A stretch of 64,000 nt of DNA from Cohnella phaseoli (GCF_003386235.1 NZ_QRDZ01000019.1:62001-126000), one strand, 5' to 3'. Numbered from the stretch's first letter, positions 13,921 through 23,803 are shown. Numbers and translations are program-made. Notes: a model not told the origin generated them from the sequence alone.

Positions 13921-16900
13921 ATGCGATCCAAATTGGGATTGATTTTAAGTATTGTTTTGCTATTTTCCCTGATTGCGTACCCGGCTCCAACCACCCATGC
14001 CGCTACGTCCACTATACTGTACCAAACCTCGTTTGAAGACCCTAACGACAGCACTTGGCAAGCTGCATTCACCGAGTACGATACCGCCGACGCCCATACC
14101 GGTTCTTACTCGCTTAAGTACACATTTAACGGAACTAATCCGGGGCTTGTAATCCGACTTCCGATTGAAGCCGGACATTCCTACGACATGAGCGTGTGGG
14201 TCAAAACGACAAATACTCCCGACTCCTGGCCGGGAGCCAAGATTGCGATTGACGCCTACAGAAATTGGGCTTGGGATTGGGCTGGTGGCAAGTACATGTC
14301 GGCGCCAGTCAACACGAACGGCCAGTGGCAGAAGATCAGCTTGCCCACTTACACGGCTCCCGAGGGCGCCGCCTCCGCCGTTTTTACTTTATATTCAGAG
14401 GGAGCGAGCGGCACGATTCAATTTGACGATTTGAAGATTGTGGAGACTGAAAGAGTTGATCCGATTGAGATCGGGACGTCCTATCAGACCTCCTTCGAAG
14501 ATGCGAACGACAGCATCTGGACTCCATATGAACATACTTCGTATGCGGTCGACGAGCATCATAGCGGGTCGCAATCCTTAAAATACGTGATTCCCTCCGG
14601 AGCCAACAATCCAGGCGAAGAAGGGGCCGAAAGGCCGGGACCTTCGATTAAATTTGTAGCAGAGCCCGGTATGGCCTATGATACGAGCGTATGGATAAAA
14701 ACCGTCGATACACAGGGACTATGGGCGGGAGCGATGTTCCGTATTACCGTTCTGGACCACAATGGCAACTGGTTGGAGAGTAAGAAACACAATCCGCACG
14801 GCACCGGCGGCGAATGGCAACTGCTGAAGCTGCCAACCCTTGTCGCAGGCGAAGGGGCCGAGCAAATCGAGATTACGCTATTCGCTTACGGTGGAGCAGG
14901 CACCCTCTATTTTGACGATTTATCGATAGAGAAATCTCAGCCTCCCTTATTTCAATCCAAACTCGTAAACCCTACCTACAGAGGGCTTCTGGTTCCTGGC
15001 GGAAATCCGCAGGTCGCAATAACGACCCGAGGCGCGGCAGGCATTAACAAACAGCTCTATACCACGGTTGCCCAACTGGTAGACCAGAATGCTCAGGTCA
15101 TGGAGGAGCAAGTCTATTCCGGAAGCTTGGATGTTAACGCAGAATTCGATACTTCTTCCTTACCGGCAGGCAATTACAAGGTCGTTGTGTCAGCGAAGCT
15201 GACAGGGACAGAGGGCGGCGGCTACTCGCAACAATGGCCAATCGTGAAAGTGCAGTCCTTGCAGGAAATGCCCGAATCTTATACAGACGATCAAGGACGG
15301 TTTTGGAAGGATGGGGAGTTGTTTTTCCCAATAGGGATCTATACGGCGAATACGGACAAGAAAGATTTGGAGGATTTGCTTGGCGGTGCGATCAACACGA
15401 TCTTGCCATACGGTTATCCAGACAGAGAGAAGCTTGATCTTGCCCATCAGTATGGGATGAATGTTATTTTCTCCATGAAGGATTTCTTCTTCCGATCTCC
15501 CTGGGCGCCGGACTTTATCCAGTCCGAAGAAGACGAACTCACCGCTATTGCGCAATATGTTCAGGAATACAAGGATCATCCCGCTTTACTTGCCTGGTAT
15601 GTAAGCGACGAGACGCCAACTGACAATCGCTTATCCGCTCATTATCAGACCGTTATGGCTAATGATCGGGATCATCCGGTATATGCGGTGGATTACAGAT
15701 GGGTGGATCATTATACCGTAAACGATACAACAGACCTGTTTGGCTTGGACATATACCCTGTCTATGGGAAGCCAAATGATGATTTGAAGTATTTGGGCGA
15801 CTTGCAAAAGGCCATGACTACCGATCTGCAGAATAAAGGGCAGTGGGCGGTTGTTCAGGCACATAATCATGGGAACTATGTCTCCTCGGGCGTTGATCCA
15901 TTGCGGCCGCCGACGACGGAAGAAATGCGCAATATGGCTTGGCAATATATTGCCGAAGGCGCCCGGGGTGTGTTGTTCTATTCCCTCTTCGATCTAGCCA
16001 ACGATGCAAGCGGAAAAACGTACGATGAGCTTCTTGGCAATGTGAAGACGGTGGCGCAAGAGCTGAAAAATATGGCTCCGGTCATTCTTTCCGCAGAAAC
16101 AGCACCGGAAGTCAGCTATAATCCGCAAAGTTGGCTGCATGTGATGGTGAAAAGCTATGAGGGCAATACTTATATTATCGCAGTGAACAACAGCAAAGAA
16201 ACGCAGCAAGCCTCATTCGGCGCACAGCAATTGAGCGGCCTGCCTGTTCAGGTATGGAACGAAGGACGTACGCTCAATTGGAATAACGATCAGTTTAGCG
16301 ACACCTTCGCCCCGTATGCCGTCCATATCTATGAAATAGGCAATGGGGATTCGATAGCCTCTCCCGATCGTCCCGAATGGGCAACGGGAAATCAACTGGC
16401 TGTCTCCAATATTCAGAGCACAAGTGTAAAATTATCCTGGCCGAGCGCCTCGAACGATACGGACGCTTATTACGTTTATGTCGATGGCGTCAAAAAGGCC
16501 GAAGTAGCGGGGACGGCGAATGAGTATGTCGTGCCTGGGCTGACAGCAAGCTCAACCTATACTTTTACCGTTACAGCGGTCAATGCGCAGGGCTTGCAAA
16601 GCAACGGATTATCGAACTCGGCCACTACCGCAGTTGCTGTGCCTTCAACGACGGCGCCGCAGAGCAGCGGTGGCGGTTCGCCGCCTTCCAGCCTGAAAAC
16701 ATTGAGCCAGCTTGGGATAACCGCGAACGGCAAGCCTCTAGTCTTGTCGCCTGCCTTCTCGGCAGACGTAACGGAGTATTCCATGGAAACGGCAGAGAAA
16801 TCTGTTACGATTGCCGCAGCGGCTTTTGGAGCAGCCGCAATGACTTTGAACGGCAACGCGGTAGACAAAGAAGCAACGGTGAACCTGCAAGAAGGGGATA

Positions 16901-17562
16901 ACAAATTCGAACTCATCGTGAAAGCCGCGGACGGAACCAAGCAGGTCTACATCCTCCATATTGTGAAGACTGGCGAAAAGGAGCCTTCTTCTTCAAACCA
17001 CGAAAAAGCGTCGGATTCTTGGAAGGACATCGCCGGACATTGGTCGGAAACATTGCTTCTGAAAGCTTGGGAGATGAAGCTGATTAAAGGTTACCCCGAC
17101 CAAAGCTTTAAACCGAATCAAAGTCTGACTCGCGCGGAATTTAGCGTGCTGCTGATGAGAGCTCTACAAGCAACAGGGGATGATAACGCCCTTGGCTTCA
17201 CGGATCAGACGCAAATTGGAGCATGGGCGCGATCGGAAGTCGCCAAAGCGGTTGAGGCCGGCGTTATTCGAGGATATGATGACGGCAGCTTCCGCCCTGG
17301 CGAACCGATTACAAGAGCTGAGATGGCCGTTATGATCAGCAGAGCATTAAAGCTGCTCGACACGAATAATCAAGCAACGAATTTTGCGGACGCAACAGAG
17401 ATTCCGGCATGGGCCGGCGAAGCTGTGCAAGCTGTACAGCAGCTCGGCATCATCGAAGGGCGAAGCAGCAACCGTTTTGCGCCGAACAAGCCGCTTACTC
17501 GAGCGGAAGCGGTCGTTGCTCTCCTAAGAATGCTGGAGAAGACCGCAAAACATTCTGAATAA
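13921..17562 (+). CDS. S-layer-anchored multidomain glycosidase
   Basis: The 1,213-residue secreted protein starts at ATG 13921 behind GAGGTGAATAGG, with a signal peptide ending 'PAPTTHAA'. Two related carbohydrate-binding beta-sandwich domains follow (each opening 'YQTSFED', about residues 35-180 and 190-350). A TIM-barrel catalytic region (about 455-800) contains 'AWYVSDETP', whose Glu could be the acid/base, and 'GARGVLFYSLFD'. Then come a fibronectin type III domain, a cadherin-like beta-sandwich and three SLH domains (about 1030-1205, each with a TRAE motif) that bind wall polymer. It would degrade polysaccharide at the cell surface and feed the system I importer. The glycosidase family is not identified. 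Confidence 0.85.
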   Translation: MRSKLGLILSIVLLFSLIAYPAPTTHAATSTILYQTSFEDPNDSTWQAAFTEYDTADAHTGSYSLKYTFNGTNPGLVIRLPIEAGHSYDMSVWVKTTNTPDSWPGAKIAIDAYRNWAWDWAGGKYMSAPVNTNGQWQKISLPTYTAPEGAASAVFTLYSEGASGTIQFDDLKIVETERVDPIEIGTSYQTSFEDANDSIWTPYEHTSYAVDEHHSGSQSLKYVIPSGANNPGEEGAERPGPSIKFVAEPGMAYDTSVWIKTVDTQGLWAGAMFRITVLDHNGNWLESKKHNPHGTGGEWQLLKLPTLVAGEGAEQIEITLFAYGGAGTLYFDDLSIEKSQPPLFQSKLVNPTYRGLLVPGGNPQVAITTRGAAGINKQLYTTVAQLVDQNAQVMEEQVYSGSLDVNAEFDTSSLPAGNYKVVVSAKLTGTEGGGYSQQWPIVKVQSLQEMPESYTDDQGRFWKDGELFFPIGIYTANTDKKDLEDLLGGAINTILPYGYPDREKLDLAHQYGMNVIFSMKDFFFRSPWAPDFIQSEEDELTAIAQYVQEYKDHPALLAWYVSDETPTDNRLSAHYQTVMANDRDHPVYAVDYRWVDHYTVNDTTDLFGLDIYPVYGKPNDDLKYLGDLQKAMTTDLQNKGQWAVVQAHNHGNYVSSGVDPLRPPTTEEMRNMAWQYIAEGARGVLFYSLFDLANDASGKTYDELLGNVKTVAQELKNMAPVILSAETAPEVSYNPQSWLHVMVKSYEGNTYIIAVNNSKETQQASFGAQQLSGLPVQVWNEGRTLNWNNDQFSDTFAPYAVHIYEIGNGDSIASPDRPEWATGNQLAVSNIQSTSVKLSWPSASNDTDAYYVYVDGVKKAEVAGTANEYVVPGLTASSTYTFTVTAVNAQGLQSNGLSNSATTAVAVPSTTAPQSSGGGSPPSSLKTLSQLGITANGKPLVLSPAFSADVTEYSMETAEKSVTIAAAAFGAAAMTLNGNAVDKEATVNLQEGDNKFELIVKAADGTKQVYILHIVKTGEKEPSSSNHEKASDSWKDIAGHWSETLLLKAWEMKLIKGYPDQSFKPNQSLTRAEFSVLLMRALQATGDDNALGFTDQTQIGAWARSEVAKAVEAGVIRGYDDGSFRPGEPITRAEMAVMISRALKLLDTNNQATNFADATEIPAWAGEAVQAVQQLGIIEGRSSNRFAPNKPLTRAEAVVALLRMLEKTAKHSE

Positions 17563-17576
17563 GCGATAGGCAAAGA

Positions 17577-17746
17577 GGCCGACCCATAAGCAGAGTCGTA
17601 CAAGATGATCGATCAGAAAAAGTGCATGTATCTCCCGGAGACTGCCTCATACGGTCCTGAAATTACCCTATCGTAGGAAGATACATGCACGGCAACATTC
17701 TCTATCGATCATCTTTTTGTACGACTCTTTTTACTTATGAGACAGC
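17577..17746. mobile_element. diverged miniature inverted-repeat element between convergent genes
   Basis: The ends GGCCGACCCATAAG and CTTATGAGACAGC are variants of the 13629-13844 terminal repeats. The arms GAGTCGTACAAGATGATCGA and their complement at 17704-17727 pair well, and TGCCTCATACGG is shared with the other copies. It fills the gap between the convergent genes ending at 17562 and 17778 and may act as a bidirectional terminator. Confidence 0.65.
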
Positions 17747-17777
17747 TTCTTCGTTCAAATCGGCATATCCCGTTCGA

Positions 17778-19241
17778 TCAGATACTTGAGACCTCGCGAG
17801 CTTCCCGCAGATCATTATCGAAGAGTTGAACCTCCCCTGCTTCCGACCCCGAAGTGCGAAGAAATACGGTTGTGCCGGGAAGCGCCGTGCAGTTGGACAC
17901 ACTTGCGGATTCCACATCCACCATCGCGATAGCCGGAGCTTGATCGCCATTCCCCGCCTGCCGACCGGTAAACCCGCGAATCTGGAGCCGTTTGATCCGT
18001 TTGCAGGAGATCGCGCTCCAGCTTCCGTCATATTCGCCGTCCTGCCATACCAAGCTCACTTGATCCATACGAATGGTCTGAACGTTCCGCAAATAGATTC
18101 CGTAAGGCGCAAAGTGATGGTGGGCATACGATGGGATCGGTTCGGGAATTTCCAGACCGTACAGCTTTTTCTTAGGGGCAATCTCGAACTGGATATGGGT
18201 CAAGGAAACTTCCTCGATACAATCATCGGGCAAGCCGATCACCGTACAAGCCCCATTCGAATGCACAAGCCAATGATTCAGATGGACATGACGAATCGTT
18301 CCATAATTGCTCATCAGAAAAATAGCCGTTCCTTCCTGCTCCATCCGTACCGTCATATTGGACACTGAGATTCTTTCAATTTGGCCATGCTCTGCCGTCA
18401 CATTCAGCACGCCCGCTGCGTTGAAGACGGAGCAATTGCTGATTGATATATCGCTAATCGAGCTGTAGCTTGCCTCTTTGATCCATGGGTCGAGCCCCGT
18501 GTAAATGCGGAACGCATTCACCGAGGTGTCAAAGGTGCAGTCGCTAATCGTGAAATGGCACGAGCTCTGGCAGCCGTTGCTGTCAATTGCAATCGAATCG
18601 TCTCCGGTACGGAAATGACAGGATGTAATATGGACATACCGGCAGGAGCTGAAATGAAAGCCATCGCTATTCGGTCCATAAAAATGATTCAGGATGTTAA
18701 GCCCCTGCAGATTAACGCGATCGCAATCGATGATCCACCCCGAGTATACCGGAGAATTGCACAATTCAATCCCGCTAATCCGAATGTTCGAACAGGCTTC
18801 GAGAAGAATCAACATCGGCCGCCACTCTAACGGATCATAGCGCGACGGCGTAGAATTCCAGCCTTCGCCGATCGTATCCTTGGTGGCCCAGAACGCCAAA
18901 TCCTGGCCGTCGATACAGCCCGTGCCTGTAATCGTAACGTTCTTTAAGTTGGAGCCGTATAGCAATCCCGGATAGACAACAGGATATTTGCATGTAGAAT
19001 ACACTTCCGCAAAATCATAATCCTCTCTGTTCGTGCTCGCCTGCAGCACCGCGCCCGCTTCCAGCCATAGCGTGATATGGTCTTGCAATCGGAGCGTACC
19101 CGTTACATATTTTCCCGGAGGAATGTAGACAGTGCCTCCCCCAGCTTGTGCGCAATCGTCGATCGCAGCTTGTATGGCTGCCGTATCCTTGGTCATCCCG
19201 TCGCCAACAGCGCCGAACGTTCGAATATCCCGATAGTTCAT
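17778..19241 (-). CDS. GH28-like right-handed beta-helix glycosidase
   Basis: The 487-residue protein begins with the pectate-lyase-superfamily segment 'RTFGAVGDGMTKDTAAIQAA' and 'GGTVYIPPGKY', then runs through repeated beta-helix coils. Residues typical of glycoside hydrolase family 28 are present: 'GPNSDGFHF' and 'GDDSIAI', which supply the catalytic aspartates. There is no signal peptide, so it likely acts in the cytosol on imported, already cut galacturonide-type oligosaccharides. ATG at 19241 follows AGGAGG; an upstream start in the same frame lacks support. The promoter at 19312-19375 carries the system I operator. The substrate class is an inference from the family. Confidence 0.82.
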   Translation of the reverse strand: MNYRDIRTFGAVGDGMTKDTAAIQAAIDDCAQAGGGTVYIPPGKYVTGTLRLQDHITLWLEAGAVLQASTNREDYDFAEVYSTCKYPVVYPGLLYGSNLKNVTITGTGCIDGQDLAFWATKDTIGEGWNSTPSRYDPLEWRPMLILLEACSNIRISGIELCNSPVYSGWIIDCDRVNLQGLNILNHFYGPNSDGFHFSSCRYVHITSCHFRTGDDSIAIDSNGCQSSCHFTISDCTFDTSVNAFRIYTGLDPWIKEASYSSISDISISNCSVFNAAGVLNVTAEHGQIERISVSNMTVRMEQEGTAIFLMSNYGTIRHVHLNHWLVHSNGACTVIGLPDDCIEEVSLTHIQFEIAPKKKLYGLEIPEPIPSYAHHHFAPYGIYLRNVQTIRMDQVSLVWQDGEYDGSWSAISCKRIKRLQIRGFTGRQAGNGDQAPAIAMVDVESASVSNCTALPGTTVFLRTSGSEAGEVQLFDNDLREAREVSSI

Positions 19242-19311
19242 CCTAGTCGCTCCTCCTGTTACATTCCCTTCGATCCTCTTCGCTATCCGCATAAGGACCG
19301 TTGCATTTTAA

Positions 19312-19375
19312 AGTATAGGAATGGAGCGGAGGAGCATCTACGTGAAACTTGTTACCTTCTTTATCTTTTGTTTAC
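19312..19375 (-). promoter_or_regulatory. activator-type promoter of the GH28-like gene
   Basis: GTAAAC (19370-19375) and GGTAAC (19351-19356), 13 bp apart, precede -10 TATACT (19312-19317) by exactly 33 bp. The block is almost identical to 11609-11683. It lies directly behind the response regulator gene that probably binds it. Confidence 0.65.
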
Positions 19376-19390
19376 TACTGTATGGCGGCT

Positions 19391-21064
19391 CTATTGATTG
19401 AGCTCCCGGAATTCAGTCGGCGTCAAATTCGTCATCTTCTTGAAAAACCGCGTGAAATAAGCCGCCGATTCAAATCCGAGCGCCTCGGATATTTCATGGA
19501 TTTTGATCGCAGGCTGACGGAGCAACTCCTTGGCTTTCTTCAATCTCATATCGAGAATGTACTCGGACAAGCCTTCTCCGGTTTTCTGCTTATAGAGCCT
19601 GGACAAGTAAGAACGATTAAACCCGACTAAATCCGCAATATGGGTAAGCGATAAATCGCCCGCCAAATTCTGTTCGACATAACGTTTGATCTTACGAATG
19701 ACTTCCCGATCCCGTTCATCCAGATCGTCGTTTTTGACGGAAAACAGCAAGTCTGCAATCCCCTGCAAGTATTGAACGGCTCCCGCCCATGATCCGTGCT
19801 GTTCCATATGAGTTAATCGGCGAATGTCCAACTGACTCCCGCCCTTAGGCGGTTGGCCCAATTGGTGCAGATAGGAAAGGAAGAGGGTTACGATCCCGTA
19901 ATAAAGGTGCATCTGAACGACATCGATTTCCGCTTCATTCTCCCCGGTTAAGCGCACAAGCTCATAGAACAACTCGTTAAATGCCTCTCTTTGCCCGGTT
20001 TCCAAATAGGTATCCAACAAAAGCATTTTGCGTTGCTGGCGTTGGGCGGATGTATCCGGGGACTCTGCATGCAGCCCCTCCTCCGCTTTTGTCAAATTGG
20101 CCTCGGATAAGGCCAACTCCCTCCGCATCGCATGATTCACGAATAGCAGCCGTCTTAACCGATTGAATTTGACACGGCAAGTCTCCCACGACACGGCCTC
20201 GCTCGCAACGATTAACGATATTGTGATCCCCAAATATCGTTTGCAGGCTTCCAGGATAGACTCGGACGCATTATTCATCAGCAAGGCGATCCGTTTGGAA
20301 GAACTTACTGTCTCCGCCGCCAACATCTGACTGTCCTGAATCAGCCAAACCACTTCGCCTTGACCATTCGCGAGCGGATAAAGCTCCGCTGTGGAACCTA
20401 AATATTCCTTGACGATATTGGTCATCGCGTACAGCATCAGCATTCGGTCGCTTGTATTCGTCTTATTGCCCCAGTCGTCAACTCGTGCCACCATCAGCAG
20501 CACCTCCCGATCCAGCGACAAGGGAAAATCCAACTCCTGTATCTGTCTAAGCAATCTCGAATCGTTGTAGGCCCCTTCTTCTTGAAGAAACTCCCATAAC
20601 AACTCCTTTTGCAAGATCGGCAAAGCTTGTTTTAATTTCAAAGCGGCTTCGGCCATGGAGATATGGATTTCAAGCTGCTTATTCAAGCGCTCAACCGCTT
20701 TGCCGACAGACAGAACGATCGTCGAGTCCTCTTCCGTTTTCAGAATATAGTCGGTTCCTTCGTTGCGCAGCGCCTCTTGAACGTAATGAAATTCATCGAA
20801 TCCGGTCAAGAAAATAAACTGACAGCCCGGCCACAGCTCCTTTACTTTCTTCTGCAGCTCCAGCCCTGTCATGCCCGGCATCCGGATATCCGACAATACG
20901 ATGTCCATCGGCTGAGTTCGAATCAGTTCATACGCCTCTACTCCGGAATAGGCTCGAAAAAGATCCAACTGCAACTCGGATTCTTCTTCGAACAAGCGGA
21001 ATAACCCGTTTACAATCGCCCTTTCGTCATCGACAATGAGCATCTTGTACATCGTTGACAGCAA
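19391..21064 (-). CDS. YesN-type AraC-family response regulator, system I
   Basis: The 557-residue protein has an N-terminal receiver domain ('LIVDDERAIVNGL', phospho-acceptor in 'IVLSDIRMPGMTG', Lys in 'YILKTEED'), a long central region and a C-terminal double HTH (about 455-550, with 'IADLVGFNRSYLSRLYKQ' and 'ISEALGFESAAYFTRFFKK'). After the conserved lysine it has Thr-Glu-Glu in place of the common Pro, a feature shared with the regulators of systems III and IV. TTG at 21064 is 9 nt from AAAGGAG; ATG 21052 is too distant. No kinase is adjacent; the kinase at 11738-13513 is the likely partner. An operator at 21233-21256 suggests autoregulation. Confidence 0.88.
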   Translation of the reverse strand: MLSTMYKMLIVDDERAIVNGLFRLFEEESELQLDLFRAYSGVEAYELIRTQPMDIVLSDIRMPGMTGLELQKKVKELWPGCQFIFLTGFDEFHYVQEALRNEGTDYILKTEEDSTIVLSVGKAVERLNKQLEIHISMAEAALKLKQALPILQKELLWEFLQEEGAYNDSRLLRQIQELDFPLSLDREVLLMVARVDDWGNKTNTSDRMLMLYAMTNIVKEYLGSTAELYPLANGQGEVVWLIQDSQMLAAETVSSSKRIALLMNNASESILEACKRYLGITISLIVASEAVSWETCRVKFNRLRRLLFVNHAMRRELALSEANLTKAEEGLHAESPDTSAQRQQRKMLLLDTYLETGQREAFNELFYELVRLTGENEAEIDVVQMHLYYGIVTLFLSYLHQLGQPPKGGSQLDIRRLTHMEQHGSWAGAVQYLQGIADLLFSVKNDDLDERDREVIRKIKRYVEQNLAGDLSLTHIADLVGFNRSYLSRLYKQKTGEGLSEYILDMRLKKAKELLRQPAIKIHEISEALGFESAAYFTRFFKKMTNLTPTEFRELNQ

Positions 21065-21096
21065 AATTCCAATCTCCTTTATCATGGCCGCAGTCT

Positions 21097-21179
21097 AGGG
21101 CGTGTCTGAATACTCCGAGGGCAGCAGGGGGCGAAAAGGCGGTGATAGATGCCCCTGAGCGGGTTTTCAGACACGCCCT
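21097..21179. mobile_element. 83-bp inverted-repeat element
   Basis: AGGGCGTGTCTGAA (21097-21110) and TTCAGACACGCCCT (21166-21179) are perfect 14-bp inverted ends around a 55-bp interior without coding capacity. It sits between the regulator gene start (21064) and its likely -10 box (21194-21199), so it is part of the transcribed leader. Confidence 0.65.
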
Positions 21180-21193
21180 GGTGTCGTACACCC

Positions 21194-21256
21194 ATTATAG
21201 AATCCTGTCAAGCGCCAAACTAGGAGAATTTCGTTACCTTGTTGACTTCTGTTTAC
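21194..21256 (-). promoter_or_regulatory. activator-type promoter of the system I response regulator
   Basis: GTAAAC (21251-21256) and GGTAAC (21233-21238), 12 bp apart, precede a perfect -10 box TATAAT (21194-21199) by exactly 33 bp. It fits autoregulation of the downstream regulator. Confidence 0.6.
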
Positions 21257-21277
21257 CTTATCCGCCCGTTCTGCTGG

Positions 21278-22480
21278 TTAACGCTGACTCCCGCCCCCGA
21301 ACCCGTCCGCCAACCGAACGACATTAATCGTTGTATGGTATAGATTGTCCCGAGCCTGCTCCAAGCAATCGGACAATGGCATCGGTCTCGGAACGCAGGA
21401 GAAGCAAGCGGTAAATTCGCTGTTTAATTGCTCCGATTGCGGCCCCAGGCTGCCAGAAATCAGCAGCGAGCGAGCTCCGGCGGATTGGGCCAGCCGGGCT
21501 ACGTAGACCGGCAGCTTGCCGAACAACGTCTGGTTGTCGCTTTTCCCTTCGCCGGTAATGACCCAGTCGGCATCGACCAGCTTAGCTGGCAAATTCGCCG
21601 CGGAGCCGATCAGCTCCGCTCCCGGCATCAGCTGCGCCCCGGCCAGCAGCAGGGCGAAGCCCGCTCCTCCGGCTGCCCCTGCGCCCGGGTGGTTCTGGAA
21701 GACAATTCCCATTGCTTTCTCTAATAGGCCCGCATATCGCGCCAGCTCTTGATCCAACGCTCGCACTTGCTCGGAGGTCGCGCCTTTCTGAGGGCCGTAT
21801 ACCTCGGAAGCCCCGTCCTTGCCGCATAACGGGTTCTGCACATCCGACGCCACAAGAATCCGGCATTCCTTCAGACGGGCATCGATAGGGGCGGCGTCGA
21901 CGGAAGCGATCTCAAATAGATCGCGCCCGTAGCCTGCGAGAGGCTCTCCCTCCGCATCCTTGAACCGAACCCCGAGAGCGGCGAGCAATCCCATGCCCCC
22001 GTCGTTCGTGCCGCTGCCGCCAAGCCCGATTATAAAGCTGCGAATTCCTTCGTCCAGCAGATGGACAATCAGTTCGCCCATGCCTCTCGACGTAGCGAGA
22101 TAGGGATCGCGTTCATTTGCAGGAATCTGGGATAATCCGAACAAAGCTGCCGCTTCCAGCACGGCCGTATCTTGATCTGCTTCTCCGTCTACCGCCTGCT
22201 TAATCCTGCCGTAGACGGCGCGGATTCGTTCACCTCGCGGTCCGGTTACTTCTGCAGCATGCAGCGTGCCTTGCGCCGCTTCGACCAATGCCTCGACGGT
22301 CCCCTCTCCCCCGTCCGCCATAGGCACTTTAACGATAGAGGCATTCGGATTCACGCTTAGGATAGCCTCGCTAATCGTCTGGGCGACTTCAGAGGCCGAT
22401 AGGCTCTCCTTGAACGAGTCCGGCGCAACGACATATTTGATCCCACCCGTTCTGTCCGCTCTATTTTCATTCGTGCGCAT
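21278..22480 (-). CDS. glycerate kinase
   Basis: The 400-residue protein belongs to the GarK/GlxK glycerate kinase family: it opens 'YVVAPDSFKESLSASEVAQ' and carries 'KVPMADGGEGTVEAL' and 'FIIGLGGSGTNDGGMGLLAALG', all strongly conserved there. It phosphorylates D-glycerate with ATP in the cytosol. ATG at 22480 follows GGGGAGTAAGGA. Its start lies 3 bp from the stop of the PucR-family regulator gene, so the two are co-transcribed and that regulator may also respond to a glycerate-type acid. The length is usual for the family. Confidence 0.92.
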   Translation of the reverse strand: MRTNENRADRTGGIKYVVAPDSFKESLSASEVAQTISEAILSVNPNASIVKVPMADGGEGTVEALVEAAQGTLHAAEVTGPRGERIRAVYGRIKQAVDGEADQDTAVLEAAALFGLSQIPANERDPYLATSRGMGELIVHLLDEGIRSFIIGLGGSGTNDGGMGLLAALGVRFKDAEGEPLAGYGRDLFEIASVDAAPIDARLKECRILVASDVQNPLCGKDGASEVYGPQKGATSEQVRALDQELARYAGLLEKAMGIVFQNHPGAGAAGGAGFALLLAGAQLMPGAELIGSAANLPAKLVDADWVITGEGKSDNQTLFGKLPVYVARLAQSAGARSLLISGSLGPQSEQLNSEFTACFSCVPRPMPLSDCLEQARDNLYHTTINVVRLADGFGGGSQR

Positions 22481-22483
22481 TCC

Positions 22484-23743
22484 TTACTCCCCCCGACTAA
22501 ATATCTGATTTATATACTCATGCTCTTCGACGAGCAGGTCCAAATAGATCGAAACCATCGTATTCGTATTCCGCAAATTCAACCCGGTAATCTCAGCAAT
22601 GCGATTCAAGCGGTAGGTTAGCGTATTGACGTGAACATGGAGAATGGAGGCGGCCTCCTTCAAGCTCGTATTACAGCTCAAATAGACGGATAGGGATCGG
22701 TTGAGGTCGGCCTTGTGCTCCTGATCGTGCTCTCTTAGCTTCATTAATAACGGACTTTGGCGTCCGCTGCTTCTTCGCAGTTCAATGACCGCGGGAAGAT
22801 CCGCGAATACCCCCATATCGTCGTAACGGAAAATATCGCGGGTATGATACGGAAGCCGTTTCTTCATTTCCAATACGGACAAAGCTTCCTGATAGGCGCG
22901 CCAGGCCTGTCCGTAATCGTCGTATTGCCGGCTGCAGCCCGCGGAGATAACGGACGGGCTCTCGCTCGCGTCGTCCCAATGCTCGATAAAACCTTTAATG
23001 AACGACAAAAGCACCCCCTTGTCCGACGTCTTAAGAGGATGCGAATATAATCCGATCAACTGGTTTCGATCGGACATCAGGAAATGGGCGTCTATGGTGG
23101 AAAAGGCGGATACGGTGTTGCGTATACGCTCGATCACGGAAGACTCGATGATCGCACCGAAATCGTGGATGACGATCCAGTACTTATCCGGCAGTCTGAC
23201 GGATATCGACTGGGCTTCCTGCCTTAACTGCGCTGCGGAACCGTTGCGGGTCGTCAGCAGCTTCCAGAAAAATTCATCCTGAAGCTTGCGCTGCTTGGTC
23301 CCCCAGCTTCTTTGCCTCAGCAGGTACAGCTTCGCGATGTCCGCAGCCTTCTCCGCGACTCGCTCCGCCTCCCCGGCGATCAAACGTCCCGTGTCCACAA
23401 TCCATATATATCCGAGCACCGAGTTGTGGTTTTTGATGCAAACCGTCAGCCTCGGCCCCAAGCCGATCTCCGGCATAGCCGGAATCCGCAGCGCAACGTC
23501 CGACGTCTCCAATTGCTGCAGAATCCCCGCCTTTCTCAAGCCGGCGGTTACTTCATCCGGCACCCGACGACCGATAATGGTGGAAATTCTCGCCGAGTCG
23601 CTCTCCTGCCGGTGCGAGCTATAGGCCATTACGTTGTGATTTTCATCCTCTATCGTAACCTGAGATTCCAAAGATTCGCTGATGGCATCGGCAAGCGCTT
23701 CCAGATTCGCGTATGTTTGCGCAAGAGGGGGGTAGGCGTGCAT
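22484..23743 (-). CDS. PucR/CdaR-family regulator, AdeR-like
   Basis: The 419-residue protein has an N-terminal sensor-like domain, a central GGDEF-like region and the C-terminal PucR HTH (about 350-405, 'SLKEAASILHVHVNTLTYRLNRI'), the architecture of PucR/CdaR activators. In Bacillus subtilis a protein of this family, AdeR, activates the alanine dehydrogenase gene. Here alanine racemase and alanine dehydrogenase genes follow upstream on the same strand, so an AdeR-like role is likely. It is however next to glycerate kinase, whose genes are controlled by CdaR in enterobacteria. ATG at 23743 follows GGAGG. Which acid it senses is open. Confidence 0.8.
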   Translation of the reverse strand: MHAYPPLAQTYANLEALADAISESLESQVTIEDENHNVMAYSSHRQESDSARISTIIGRRVPDEVTAGLRKAGILQQLETSDVALRIPAMPEIGLGPRLTVCIKNHNSVLGYIWIVDTGRLIAGEAERVAEKAADIAKLYLLRQRSWGTKQRKLQDEFFWKLLTTRNGSAAQLRQEAQSISVRLPDKYWIVIHDFGAIIESSVIERIRNTVSAFSTIDAHFLMSDRNQLIGLYSHPLKTSDKGVLLSFIKGFIEHWDDASESPSVISAGCSRQYDDYGQAWRAYQEALSVLEMKKRLPYHTRDIFRYDDMGVFADLPAVIELRRSSGRQSPLLMKLREHDQEHKADLNRSLSVYLSCNTSLKEAASILHVHVNTLTYRLNRIAEITGLNLRNTNTMVSIYLDLLVEEHEYINQIFSRGE

Positions 23744-23803
23744 ATGTCGACCTCCGGGAATATAGCTTTCAGAAGAAATTATAGATGGTTTGATCTTCGT
23801 TGG

